DNA from: Phoronis australis | Lineage: Eukaryota > Phoronida > Phoronidae | Assembly (NCBI GenBank): GCA_002633005.1 | Contig: NMRA01000620.1 | Coordinates: 146,520 to 198,776, forward strand | Direction: 5' to 3' | DNA length: 52,257 bases | In this document: positions 12,569 through 24,391 of the stretch, in pieces | How the letters are laid out: each line of letters opens with the position of its first letter | Position numbering within the stretch: position 1 is the stretch's first letter | Translations under genes and position numbers: made by a program | The notes under the pieces: model-generated | What the model was told of the DNA's origin: nothing | What the model saw: only the letters and a program-made list of their open reading frames with translations | Databases searched by the model: none

Positions 12569-13256
12569 ATGCCAGTTCTTTGGCTCTTGTATATAATAAA
12601 ATAAAATAAAATAAGAAAACATGTATTTATGGTCCCTAAATTTTCAATACACTTTGAAAAAATATTCTGTACAGTTTTATAGACACCTAGAGTTGTAGAT
12701 TTTAAAAGCAGTTGCGTATTAGAATACTTTTGGGATTCAGTTGCGGGCTCAGTTATGCTAGCTTTTTGCTTCTCACAGATAACCAAGTTCAGGATTATCT
12801 GTTTTTGTCTTCAATGCTTTCATTAGACAAGTTGAATATGATCTGCTTCAAGTTTCGCATATGCGCTCTAGCAATTGTTGATTTTGAAAGAGATTTTGGT
12901 TTGAATATATTGTAAAATTTTTGCGAATTTCGTTATTGGCCTCAGTGATGTTAGTTCTTTGGCTCTCAAAGGTAATCAAATAAAGGAACATGTGGTCTTG
13001 TCTCCAAGACTTTCATTAGACATGATGAATATGCACCGTACCATTTTTGCAGATGTGCTCCAAAAATTGTAGATTTTGAAAGCGATTTTGGTTGGAATAT
13101 ATAGTAAAGTTTGTACGAATTTCATTATTGGCTCCAGTCATGCTAGCTTTTTGCGTCTCACAGTTAACTAAGTTATAGACCATGTGTTTTTGTCTTCAAG
13201 ATTTTCATTAGACATGATGAATATGTACTGAACCAACTTTTGCAGCTAGAGTTGAT
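12569..13256. repeat. Tandem array of about 192-bp units (four copies, last partial)
   Basis: Unit starts, marked by ATG[C/T][C/T]AG[T/C]T, fall at 12569, 12755, 12948 and 13140, giving spacings of 186, 193 and 192 bp. Shared blocks are TTTCATTAGACA, TGATGAATATG, GTAGATTTTGAAAG and TTTCATTATTGG. Units 1 and 3 share TTCTTTGGCTCT after the start, while units 2 and 4 share CTTTTTGC.TCTCACAG. The array is therefore a dimer of two unit types. The units are diverged and not coding. Confidence 0.8.
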
Positions 13257-14137
13257 CACGATTAAAAGCGAAACAATGAAGTATGTTGGGTTGGAATTGA
13301 CTCGTCAAAGTGTGTTCTAGGTACCTGTACCACAAACAACTCTCACTAAAATCTTTACTTCCAAGACCTATCCATAAACTTGGGCATAAATTTAATCAAT
13401 CAAAACGCGCAGTGTCAAAACGATGCTTGTAGGAATGTCTTTGTATATGTTCAGTTTGAAAGTTATCTATTATTAAGTGGAGCCAACATTATGCAGCCAT
13501 CTATTCATTTCTTCGTGGATTAGTTCTTACTTCATTACACTCATTCATGTTTCGTTTCCTTGCTTCCTATAGATTCTAGTTGTCTTGATATATTCTCTAT
13601 TATGTTTGATGTCTACAGGAGTTAGTGAGAGTGATAATCTATTATATTCTCATACTTGTAGCAGCTTAAATTCTCAATCCCTAGTCACCAGCCTCTATTG
13701 TTAAGTCTTGATTTGATTCACAAACACTGAACACAGCCCAAGCTTCTCACTCACTGATTAGTTTTGTCTTTGGCAAACATTCATCGAATAAGTTCACTTG
13801 CAATATCTTTATATTATCCACGGCTTGGAATTTTCCTCCTTTATAAGGTGATTTCCTCTTTTTTGTCATTCAGTTAAGTTTCACAACATCGCCCCAGTCT
13901 ATGTCTTAGTGGAACGATGCATCACCTGGGAAATTTTCCTCTTTTTCGTCATTGGTGATTGCAAGTCCTAGTAATTATCACGCCAGAAGCTTTTTAAACA
14001 CGAATATGTTTTTCTCTCTGAAGCTCCTCGGGTTTTTAATTCATAAGAAAACCCACAAAACTTAAATTATTCTGAATGGAGTCTGAACTGAAATGAATTT
14101 TGAAAATGACCCTAGCACTGGGCTGTCTGTCAGTAGA
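13257..14137. other. No gene seen
   Basis: AT-rich unique-looking sequence between the tandem array and the inverted-repeat element. No coding or structural signal was found. Confidence 0.5.
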
Positions 14138-14139
14138 TA

Positions 14140-14320
14140 CAGCACACATCACGAATTTTTGGCCGACCGGTCGAAAATTGGTCGACGACCGGCCGCCGAC
14201 CGGTCGTCTAGCCGACCATCAGCCGACCAACAACGGTCGGCTAGGAGCCGTCTGCTGAGTCGACACTGTGGTCGGCACTTGGGTCGGCTAATTAGTCGCC
14301 TAGCGTAGACGACCAATTCT
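14140..14320 (+). repeat. Left terminal inverted repeat with subterminal GGTCGGC array
   Basis: This is the left terminus of the 5.4-kb element. It contains CCGACCGGTCG palindromic words and at least a dozen GGTCGGC or GCCGACC matches in both orientations within 180 bp. Confidence 0.75.
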
Positions 14321-14896
14321 GATTAAGCGTGTCCTTGGTCGGCAATTACCATTTTATGACTTAGCGGGTGAACTTTGGACAAGCAAACATTTAACTGTTC
14401 GCTGTTCGTTTACCAGTGGCAACTCCGGTCAACTATTGAATGGAGGTAAAATCGAATCAACCTACAAATACGAAGTGCGTGACATTACACCAGCCTCAAA
14501 CTTTATGTTGAATTAATGACGGCGTGGTCAAATCAAACGTTAAGTGATATCGCGGAAGCATACTTTCTAACTTTAGATATGAGAATTTTTATACAGTGCC
14601 AAAATTTGAAATTTACAGTAAAATTGCATAACAATCAGAATACAACACTGGATATTTTACGACCTCAAGGGTTTTCATGCAGCGGAATGAACAACAAGCA
14701 TCACGCATTTGCGTTCATCCGTTATTGCTCTTGATCATCACTTCATCACGCTGTATATTGCGATTTACCACAGATACATGTAAGTATTGCTTACTTCTGT
14801 ATAATTTCTTAATATGTTGGTACAGCAATAGAACCCAAGTTTATTTTAGGAACAACATAAACAATGGTTTGAACATAGCGCCGATATTAAATCATG

Positions 14897-15171
14897 GGAG
14901 CTGTTGTGTATCTTACTTTGTCAAATAAAGTAGACACTCCATGAACTACGCAGTGAAACGAACAGAATTGAACTGAACACTGAACTGATTTATTCTACAT
15001 ATCATCACAATATATATACACACAACTACATAGCAACATATGATGCGTTACCTATGACACACTTCCTGTACTAGGAATCGCATGACATAATACCAATTAA
15101 ACTACTGAACTCATAAACAATAACAACCTACAAACATCCTGTTATTGTGTGACTAAGTACACAACAGGAGC
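14897..15171 (-). mobile_element. Solo LTR (14902-15166, 265 bp) with 5-bp target duplication GGAGC
   Basis: The segment begins TGTTGTGTA and ends TACACAACA, a 9-bp inverted terminus of the TG...CA type typical of retroviral-like LTRs. It is flanked on both sides by the identical pentamer GGAGC (14897-14901 and 15167-15171). On the minus strand it carries an AATAAA signal in mid-element, which sets the transcriptional orientation as minus. No internal gag-pol region and no second LTR is nearby, so this is a solo LTR left by LTR-LTR recombination. It lies inside the TIR element and is therefore younger than that insertion. Confidence 0.8.
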
Positions 15172-17330
15172 ACGAAAACGGAAGACTGTGATCGGTTTAT
15201 AGTGTAATCCATCATCATTCTGAAGTTGTCACTTTCGCAGTAAAATATCTTAGCGAAACTAGAGCCTTCCTATCTAGCCAGCTAGTTGCATGAAGACTAT
15301 TTTCAAAATACAGCAAGGTGCCACTGCTTATTGAGCTCAAACAGACCTCGAAACTTCACACAGCCCGGATAGTTAAATGTACGCTTGTCACCTCGTCGAA
15401 AAGCTTGTATCAACATAAGCTCAAGACCGGCGAGTTTGCATGCAAACTCTGGAAGCTAATTGGCATTCAAGTTGCTCGTTACGGCCGTTTAAACGAAAAA
15501 CATCTGACGTCATCTTCCTGCGTAATTCTCTGCCTTTTGTAACGAAAAAACGTATGTCGTCGTTTTGAAAAGAGTTCATTCGTGACACGCGCCACTTTCA
15601 AAATGTTTTCGACATCTCCCATTAGATGGTGACAACCTCTCAGCAAAATTTGTTCTAAAATTTGGTTCACTGATATCAAAATTCCAGAAACATATAGTGA
15701 AGTAAAACCAATTCTGATCATTTGTCGTGACGTTTACGTAACCTCGAGGGAGAACGTTTGATTGTAGAACCTGGGAAAAAGAAACTGAATAATGGGTGAC
15801 GCAATATTTCATTGCGTCGAAAGTCTACGCAAAAGGTTATACCCTAATTTTAGCAGCAGAATAATTGCAGAAAACCAAATTTTGCAACGCTGGTAAATAA
15901 TTTAGATTATTCTAGGAAGACTTTATTCAGTCAGTTTTTACCCACAACGGCGCAAATTTGTATGTTTAATTTAGTAAACACCTTCGCACCAAGGCTAGAG
16001 CCTTCCGAGCCCTTTGGCGTAAGAACACAACACTTGGCGTTTCGCGTATACTCCAGGGGGTAAAATTTTGAAAATTTTATTTTCGGGGTAACCTGGTACA
16101 GGTAATCCTAAAAAAATTGTCTGTGTTTTCATGTAGAGCGTAAGAATTATTAACCCAGTGATTCAAAAAGAACACTCTCGCAAACGAAAACGCACAGAAT
16201 TTTCAGCTCTATTACCCTGGTTAAAAAACAACTTCTATAAGTTTATTGTATGGGATTCTAGTGATCACCAAGGCAAGTCAAAACTCTTAAGGGGGCGCAA
16301 TTTCAAACTTTTGACATGAATCAGTGATATAAAAATGGAATTAGACCGACTTTAATTCATCAGCAATGTAAACACAACAGTTACAGACACTGACTGAGTT
16401 TGTTAACGTCTTGTGGCAATGATAAAAATAAATGTTTCTACTATGATTGATAACAAGTTTTACTCTGATGAGGTATCATGCAATATGCATGTCTAATATG
16501 CAGATCGGCAGTTGCAAAAACATTTACTGGATTTAATGAATCCGTTTGATATGAACCACTGTAAAAGTATGATTACTAATTGTACATTCGAAGCACGCCT
16601 CATTAGAATAAAAACATAAACATGCTTGATGTTCCTGGGAGTGCCTCTAGGCATGAATGAAGATATATAGTTGTTCAGCCATAGAGGATAACAAGGCTTA
16701 CATAATATCACACTGAGCCATCTGCACCAGGCATATACAAAGGATACAGTATTTCAAAAGAATCCACAACTACTCATTTTTCTTAGTCATAACTACTCAT
16801 TTTTCATAGTATTACTAAATCACGAACACCTAGATTAATATAAGAAGTTACACAGAACGCTGCTGCACAACTTGCTCTCCCACATTTATGGGAGGCCTAA
16901 TTTTCAACATTTAACAACATATATTTTCTATACAAGATTTAAACCAAGCAAAACATGTTAACTCTCCAGGACCAAAATAAATTTCTCAAAACCAGAAATT
17001 TTAATTAAGCAGGAATTAAAACAATCCAATACATTGAGAATGTTTTCACACAAGGTACCAAAAAACAAACAAAGACTAAAATTCACCACGTAAAGACTGA
17101 AATTTATCACATCAGCACCTATAATTTATCAAGTGAGGACCAAAAATTCTTCACTTCAGGATCAAAATAAAATACGACCGAACTGAAAATTTAATAAGCC
17201 ACGTTCAAAAACTTACCACGTCAGTAACTTTACACGCCAGAACACCCTGTCACCATCCCCAAGCATTGATCCTTCAAAGTGATAATGTTCGTACTATAGG
17301 TATAAACAAGGGCTAAATGTTCAACCTCTT
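15172..17330. other. Interior of the TIR element, non-coding
   Basis: No recognisable transposase or other protein. The sequence is AT-rich, with short local repetitions such as CTACTCATTTTTC near 16770-16805 and a CRE-like TGACGTCA near 15506. Confidence 0.45.
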
Positions 17331-18956
17331 GCCGACAAGACATATTATCTTGGAAATGCGGTTGAATTTCTTTCGTCTAATCCACGTTTTACAATAGATG
17401 CCAATGTATAGGTACCCACTGGATTGCCATCATTGCATAATGGGTGACCACGTTGTCTCCGGGCATGAAAAGAATTCTCTCCTAGCGTGACACAATAAAT
17501 CCTGGTTGGCAATTGTTTTTGATTCTACAGAGATTTCAATTCCTGAATAGAAAATGTGTGTTCTGAATTTTTCCGCTTCAGCTTTCCATTCAGCTAACTA
17601 TTGCACATCACAGTGTTTTTACTATCCCGTGGCGGCTCCATTGCAACGAATCACTTCTGGTACAACCTTCCGTAAATGACGTTCGTATTTTGCACATTTC
17701 TTCGGGGTAACAGTTTTCCAAGAGCTATATGATCAACGGACAAGTTTCTGTTTGGTATTCGGTTTTATTTTCTTTTTCAGGTAGTTCTTGAGCTCATGCT
17801 CTGAATGTTTTGAAAACGCAACACTTTCTTTACGCAGATACGTTTTCTGCACCTGGGCACCGACTCGGTGAATTTATCAACGAAACATTTATTTTTGAAA
17901 ACGCCCTCAAAAGTGTACTTTTTTAAAACACCGTGTTGACCATAGTCGTCAGTGTAGAAAAGCGAAATGAAAAAAATTGTAAACACTGCTCAAAGCACTT
18001 TTGTGGACATACGGAAACGCCAACGTCTCTGTCTTAACACGCTGCGTGTGCTTGGCATTTCTGATAAAGCGTTCTCATGCTGGAAACTTTTTTAAGACTG
18101 AGCACCATTTCAAAAAATTGTATTTTTTCTTACAGCAAAGCACAGAATAATTATTTGGTGATTTTAGGAATGAAACGGAACCAAATCTCGAGTGGTGACT
18201 GATTAGAATTGGCAAAACTCGGGGAGGGGTGGCGTTACAAGTCAAACATGTAGTTGCCACTTCTCATTCAGCGTCACTTACTACCTGAGCTGGCCAGATC
18301 ATACGCTATAAATATCGCCAGACGCTTTGCTTCTCAAAAATGCACCTTGATGTATTTTCTATCATTTTTTGCCATGGCAATCGCTTTACCAAAGATTCAC
18401 GCACATATGCCACGTAGAGACAAATACCTCTTCACCACGTATTCACATCTTCCAGTTCACAATTGTTTTATTTTACATAATTTGTCAATATGTTTTTGAC
18501 AGAAAATATTTATTTTTGGAACAACGTGAACGACCAACTGATAGGGGCCTACGTGTACTAGTATGTGGCATGTAACTGCTAGCCCGGATTTTAACGTCAC
18601 CGATACATGAAAACGGAATGCGCAAAGCTACAATTGCCTGCAGCTTCAACAGTGGTCATTCCGTGTTTGATGTCACCGTGTTAGTTAGTGGAAATCGGAA
18701 CCACAGTATGATTTCGAAGTTAGAGCCGTCGAAGTCCATGGGTTTAGGCCATAGTGGACCGTGAATTTCGCCGGGTCAATACTATGAAAATAAAATCCCC
18801 GGAGTGAGAACTCTTCGCGGTGTAACAACTCACTCACTAATCCTTTATCATGGGCGCGTGATAGGAGACCGGTGAATAACTTAAAACACGCAAAAACGAT
18901 GCAGTTTGGCGTTACACAAACAAAATCAATTGTGGGCGAAGACTGCAAAAAACAGC
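17331..18956. repeat. 1,626-bp segment repeated almost exactly at 20393-22018
   Basis: Offset is 3,062 bp. The only difference I noticed is one base (C at about 18879, G at about 21941). The small open frames inside it are likewise identical in both copies and have no recognisable protein features. It is the right-interior part of the TIR element. Confidence 0.85.
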
Positions 18957-19289
18957 CGCGTTTACAAAATAACTATACAACGTTGTATTGACCCGGAAGC
19001 AACCGATCTAATACAATTTGTTTACGTCAGGAGTCAAATTAAAGATCAAATGTAAAGAAAACTTTCACGTTTTTCATCCAAAACTTGTTGCATTGTCCAT
19101 AATCCAATGTTTACTAATGCCGCTTGCCTTCAACCTTCGAAGTATTGATGTTACACAACCGACGTGAACTCGTGTAACCGAGACAGCAAAACTAGGTTAA
19201 TTTATTTGACCCTGTGCTAAGACGAATATGCATCGACACGCAAAGTGGTATGAGCCTGACAACCTATTACGCAACTGCTACTATTTAGT

Positions 19290-19512
19290 TGCCTAAAAAT
19301 AGCAGTCGACCAGCTGGTCGGCTGATGGCCGGTCGGCTAAAGGGTCGGGTCGGCATGAAGGGTCGGCTGTGGGGTCGCCTTGTGAGTCGGCACTGCGGGC
19401 GGCTGCCGGTCGGCTAATTGTTAGCCGACCGGTCGGCTAATTTGCCGACCGGTCGACGGCTAGTCGTCGACCAATTTCCGACCGGGCGGACAAAATTTCG
19501 TGATGTGTGCTG
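19290..19512 (-). repeat. Right terminal inverted repeat with GGTCGGC array
   Basis: This is the right terminus of the 5.4-kb element. It contains about 15 GGTCGGC, GGTCG or GCCGACC words and the palindromic GCCGACCGGTCGGC. It ends CGTGATGTGTGCTG, followed by TA. Confidence 0.75.
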
Positions 19513-19514
19513 TA

Positions 19515-20391
19515 CTTAGCGATATTAAAACGTGCCAATACTTTCTGAGAATAACAGCCTGCCATGTCATTGAGCGAAACTACAACCCGGAAAACTGCCA
19601 TTCTCCTCGGTTTGCGGTGCTGTATAGGTCAGCTGAGTGAGCGGTATGCAGTACACAATAGAGGTACAGTTTTAATAGCACCTAACCCACAACGAAGCAG
19701 TGACTCGGGAAAAAGCCAGATGCAAGTTAACCTTTGTCCAGTGCATGCCCACGTGCCTGTCAAGGCGTATTCAATTTTCGGATATTCTTGAGATACGATA
19801 GAGAATGTCATGAATTGACGAAATAATCATAAACAGTGAAAATAACTTACATGTACTTGACTTTTCATTGTTTCATACCCGCAATGCCTTCGAAAAAAGT
19901 CGTCAACTCTCTTTACAAAGGACTCTGAGGATCAATGAACTTAATTCAACGTACAAACTACTGTAGAGGCACACAAAATGACATTATCCGCCCTCATGTG
20001 AACGACTGCCTCCACAGAACGGCCGGGCTCGTACATAGACCCTATTCACGCGGCGGCCATTAAGATCCAAAGCGAGGCTCACTGCGATAAACAAAGCGAA
20101 AGTAGACATTGCGTGAGTTAAATAGCCGGTCTTTCGAGTCCAGCCTAGATATTAAATTTTAATGATGTGTCGACAATTAACCACAGAGACGTAGAAAATT
20201 ACATTAGAGAACAAGTTAAGGCGCCAAAGAGTTGTCTGACGAAAGGGTTTAATTTTTTTCGGAAAACTAGGTTCGAAACATGAACAGTAAATACGACCAA
20301 ATTGCGACGATCGCAGTGTTACGGATTAGGTATTATGCTGAATGCAGGGTTACGTTTTTTCTTGTAAATTGTTGATCAAAATACTTTCTAC
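19515..20391. other. No gene seen
   Basis: Unassigned flank between the first element copy and the N at 20392. A 75-codon frame at 19564-19791 is not recognisable. Confidence 0.45.
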
Positions 20392-20392
20392 N

Positions 20393-22695
20393 GCCGACAA
20401 GACATATTATCTTGGAAATGCGGTTGAATTTCTTTCGTCTAATCCACGTTTTACAATAGATGCCAATGTATAGGTACCCACTGGATTGCCATCATTGCAT
20501 AATGGGTGACCACGTTGTCTCCGGGCATGAAAAGAATTCTCTCCTAGCGTGACACAATAAATCCTGGTTGGCAATTGTTTTTGATTCTACAGAGATTTCA
20601 ATTCCTGAATAGAAAATGTGTGTTCTGAATTTTTCCGCTTCAGCTTTCCATTCAGCTAACTATTGCACATCACAGTGTTTTTACTATCCCGTGGCGGCTC
20701 CATTGCAACGAATCACTTCTGGTACAACCTTCCGTAAATGACGTTCGTATTTTGCACATTTCTTCGGGGTAACAGTTTTCCAAGAGCTATATGATCAACG
20801 GACAAGTTTCTGTTTGGTATTCGGTTTTATTTTCTTTTTCAGGTAGTTCTTGAGCTCATGCTCTGAATGTTTTGAAAACGCAACACTTTCTTTACGCAGA
20901 TACGTTTTCTGCACCTGGGCACCGACTCGGTGAATTTATCAACGAAACATTTATTTTTGAAAACGCCCTCAAAAGTGTACTTTTTTAAAACACCGTGTTG
21001 ACCATAGTCGTCAGTGTAGAAAAGCGAAATGAAAAAAATTGTAAACACTGCTCAAAGCACTTTTGTGGACATACGGAAACGCCAACGTCTCTGTCTTAAC
21101 ACGCTGCGTGTGCTTGGCATTTCTGATAAAGCGTTCTCATGCTGGAAACTTTTTTAAGACTGAGCACCATTTCAAAAAATTGTATTTTTTCTTACAGCAA
21201 AGCACAGAATAATTATTTGGTGATTTTAGGAATGAAACGGAACCAAATCTCGAGTGGTGACTGATTAGAATTGGCAAAACTCGGGGAGGGGTGGCGTTAC
21301 AAGTCAAACATGTAGTTGCCACTTCTCATTCAGCGTCACTTACTACCTGAGCTGGCCAGATCATACGCTATAAATATCGCCAGACGCTTTGCTTCTCAAA
21401 AATGCACCTTGATGTATTTTCTATCATTTTTTGCCATGGCAATCGCTTTACCAAAGATTCACGCACATATGCCACGTAGAGACAAATACCTCTTCACCAC
21501 GTATTCACATCTTCCAGTTCACAATTGTTTTATTTTACATAATTTGTCAATATGTTTTTGACAGAAAATATTTATTTTTGGAACAACGTGAACGACCAAC
21601 TGATAGGGGCCTACGTGTACTAGTATGTGGCATGTAACTGCTAGCCCGGATTTTAACGTCACCGATACATGAAAACGGAATGCGCAAAGCTACAATTGCC
21701 TGCAGCTTCAACAGTGGTCATTCCGTGTTTGATGTCACCGTGTTAGTTAGTGGAAATCGGAACCACAGTATGATTTCGAAGTTAGAGCCGTCGAAGTCCA
21801 TGGGTTTAGGCCATAGTGGACCGTGAATTTCGCCGGGTCAATACTATGAAAATAAAATCCCCGGAGTGAGAACTCTTCGCGGTGTAACAACTCACTCACT
21901 AATCCTTTATCATGGGCGCGTGATAGGAGACCGGTGAATAAGTTAAAACACGCAAAAACGATGCAGTTTGGCGTTACACAAACAAAATCAATTGTGGGCG
22001 AAGACTGCAAAAAACAGCNACTCACTCACTAATCCTTCATCATGGGCGCGTGATAGGAGACCGGTGAATAACTTAAAACACGCAAAAACGATGCAGATTG
22101 GCGTTACACAAACAAAATCAATTGTGCGCGAAGACTGCGAAAAATAGCCGCGTTTACAAAATGACTATGCAGCGTTGTATTGACCGGAAAGCAACCGATC
22201 TAATACAAGTTGTTAACGTCAGGAGTCAAATTAAAGATCAAATGTAAAGAAAACTTTCACGTTTTTCATCCAAAACTTGTTGCATTGTCCATAATCCAAT
22301 GTTTACTAATGCCGCTTGCCTTCAACCTTCGAAGTAGTGGTGTTACACAATCGACGTGAACTCATGTAACCGAGACAGCAAAACTAGGTTAATTTTTTTG
22401 ACCCTGTGCTAAGACGAATATGCATCGACACGCAAAGTGGTATGAGCCTGACAACCTATTACGCAACTGCTACTCTAGCCTAACAATAGCAGCCGACCAG
22501 CTAGTCGTCTGATGGCCGGTCGGCTGAAGGGTCGGCTGAAGGGTCGGCTGTGGGGTCGCCTTATGAGTCGGCACTGCGGGCGGCTGCCGGTCGGCTAATT
22601 TTTAGCCGACCGGTCAGCTAATTTGCCGACCGGTCGACGGCCGGTCGTCGACCAATTTCCGACCGGTCGGCCAAAAATTCGTGATGTGTGCTGTA
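20393..22695. mobile_element. Second copy (right part only) of the TIR element
   Basis: Positions 20393-22018 match 17331-18956. After the N at 22019, positions 22020-22693 match 18828-19512 with scattered differences, including the GGTCGGC array and the CGTGATGTGTGCTG terminus. About 129 bp just before the N is repeated just after it, so the two pieces overlap. The right flank (TA at 22694-22695, then GGATAGGG) differs from the first copy, so this is an independent insertion, with its left part missing from the assembly. Confidence 0.75.
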
Positions 22696-22920
22696 GGATA
22701 GGGAGTAAACAAATAGTCTCCGCATTGATTGATATAACTGTAACTGATAAACCTGTTAGAAATCATTCCAAACAATAATACTGCTTTGATGTACGAAAAG
22801 ATCCCGAGTGCTACGTCAAATATCGCAACACACATCACAACAAACAAAAATTAACCTGACTGGCGACTGCCGCGAAGTCGAGATTGGCGAGTACCTCGAT
22901 CGGTTAACAGGAATCAGTAG
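22694..22920. repeat. Filled-site flank, repeated at 23623-23849 (empty site)
   Basis: The 227 bp following the element's right end appears identical to 23623-23849. At the latter, TA is preceded by ordinary sequence (TTCCGGAAGACA), with no element. The pair shows the same locus with and without the insertion. The N at 22921 marks the contig join. Confidence 0.8.
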
Positions 22921-23342
22921 NTTGTCCACGAATATAGTAACCTTAGGTCTTTTGGGAATTTGTGGCCACCTGTCGAAGACTTGCACCAGGGAAATTAGCA
23001 GTAATAAGGCTTAGCTCGACGACGTATTTTGATAAAAATTCCATCTTTTACCAGTTGTTTACATGCAGACAGCCACGCATGCGCAATTTAATCACCACTA
23101 GTACAGCAGCGACACCGCGAGGAGAATTCTCCGAATAGCCCCATTGATAGCAAAACGGTTTCATGAGATAAACTCGAAGGAGCTTCATGAGGGTAATAAG
23201 AATTACCTCGCCATGCTCTTTCCCTCAAACATGTATTACCTGTTATTTCCACAGAGTCAGGCGCACCAAATTTTACAACCCACCCTATGCCAATCCCCCG
23301 CTGAGGACCATAGTAAGTAAATTAAAAAAATGACTTACATAC

Positions 23343-23549
23343 CTTTCTTTAAAAAATAGCTGTTCCTTTTCAAAGACTTTGTTCGTTGTCTCCGACATAG
23401 AAAGTAGGCTTTGACAACAGATCTGCACTGGACGGGAAGATCTTGCTGGTTAGCTGCAGTCAAATGCTTAAAACAATTTTTTGTCCATTCAGGGACGTTG
23501 CAGAAGCGATGCATATCTTCTCTGCACGATACAACTTGAGACCATAAAC
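23343..23549 (-). CDS. Possible internal exon, cysteine-containing product unknown
   Basis: On the minus strand a 207-nt segment is fully open. A good acceptor precedes it (TTTTGTTTTTAG) and a good donor follows it (AAAG|GTATGTAAG). Both ends are phase 1, so the exon would be frame-neutral if skipped. It encodes about 68 residues: LWSQVVSCREDMHRFCNVPEW, with further cysteines and a basic end (CRRQRTKSLKRNSYFLKK). I do not recognise the family. An upstream strong donor (AAAG|GTAAGG, minus strand, at 23890) marks another possible exon but in a non-matching phase. No other exon could be joined. Confidence 0.35.
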
Positions 23550-23563
23550 CTAAAAACAAAAGG

Positions 23564-23776
23564 TCACGTGAAAACAGACGTCATAGATTTCCATTTCAAC
23601 GTGTAATAGATTCCGGAAGACATAGGATAGGGAGTAAACAAATAGTCTCCGCATTGATTGATATAACTGTAACTGATAAACCTGTTAGAAATCATTCCAA
23701 ACAATAATACTGCTTTGATGTACGAAAAGATCCCGAGTGCTACGTCAAATATCGCAACACACATCACAACAAACAA
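23564..23776 (-). other. Open frame with hydrophobic segment, interrupted by the TIR insertion in the other haplotype
   Basis: The frame encodes a hydrophobic stretch (FVVMCVAIFDVALGIFSYIKAVLLFG) followed by GDYLFTPYP. In the copy at 22614-22847 the same frame runs into the transposon terminus after TPYP. There is no clear acceptor before it. It could be a signal or membrane exon of the neighbouring minus-strand gene, or chance. Confidence 0.2.
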
Positions 23777-23849
23777 AAATTAACCTGACTGGCGACTGCC
23801 GCGAAGTCGAGATTGGCGAGTACCTCGATCGGTTAACAGGAATCAGTAG

Positions 23850-24391
23850 AATAAACATGGAATAATCGTTAAAATAAGCACAAACCTTACCTTTGTAATA
23901 GGGTGTGCTTACTTCCTCTCATGGAAGCACCCTTTTCACGCAATCTCAGTTTCAGTTGGCACAGCTGCAAGCCATTTCACCATGCATTTAAAGGGCTCGC
24001 GAAATCGAGGCTGCTCATCTATCACCAATAGTACACGCGCGCCCTCTAGTTAATGTGAATTTTCCGAATAGCCCCATTTATGAGGAAGGGAAATCTGTAT
24101 CCACGGCAACGATGGCGCTCGGCTCTTATGCGATGAGGCGGAATTCGTAATATCAGAAATTAGGATGCCGTGGCGGATGCTTGCAAAGAATGAGACTGAA
24201 GTTTGGGCGTAATGTGATCCCCAAATAGAACGTTCTCGCGTTACCTCCAGCCAAACGTTCAAATTATGTTGTTTAAATGAGTGATTACACCTCATTACAA
24301 ACTCGGACGGGAATATATAGTCGGAGAATGACTTGACGTAATTTTTCATCTGATTGTATTTTTGTTACTCAAGTTTCTTACAGAGCTGGAA
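23850..24391. other. No gene seen
   Basis: It contains the word TCCGAATAGCCCCATT (24060 region), also present near 23130, which hints at a small dispersed repeat. Otherwise unassigned. Confidence 0.4.

Larger units (their letters stand above)
14138..19514. mobile_element. 5.4-kb terminal-inverted-repeat DNA element with GGTCGGC-rich ends, TA target duplication
   Basis: The left end (14140 on) starts CAGCACACATCACGAA and continues with GGCCGACCGGTCG and GGTCGACGACC words. The right end (to 19512) is its reverse complement at roughly 85% over the first 60 bp, ending TTCGTGATGTGTGCTG. A TA dinucleotide sits at both outer edges (14138-14139 and 19513-19514). Inside each terminus about 180-220 bp is a dense array of GGTCGGC / GCCGACC words, probably transposase binding sites or hairpin-forming subterminal repeats. 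No transposase reading frame is visible in the interior, so the element appears non-autonomous. I cannot assign the superfamily; the TA duplication fits Tc1/mariner-like or similar groups. It contains a nested solo LTR at 14902-15166. Confidence 0.75.

Noticed and set aside
20839-21637. Duplicated small genes (identical frames at 17777-18575 and 20839-21637)
   Set aside because: Identity comes from the duplicated, probably artefactual DNA segment. The frames have no protein-like conservation of their own.
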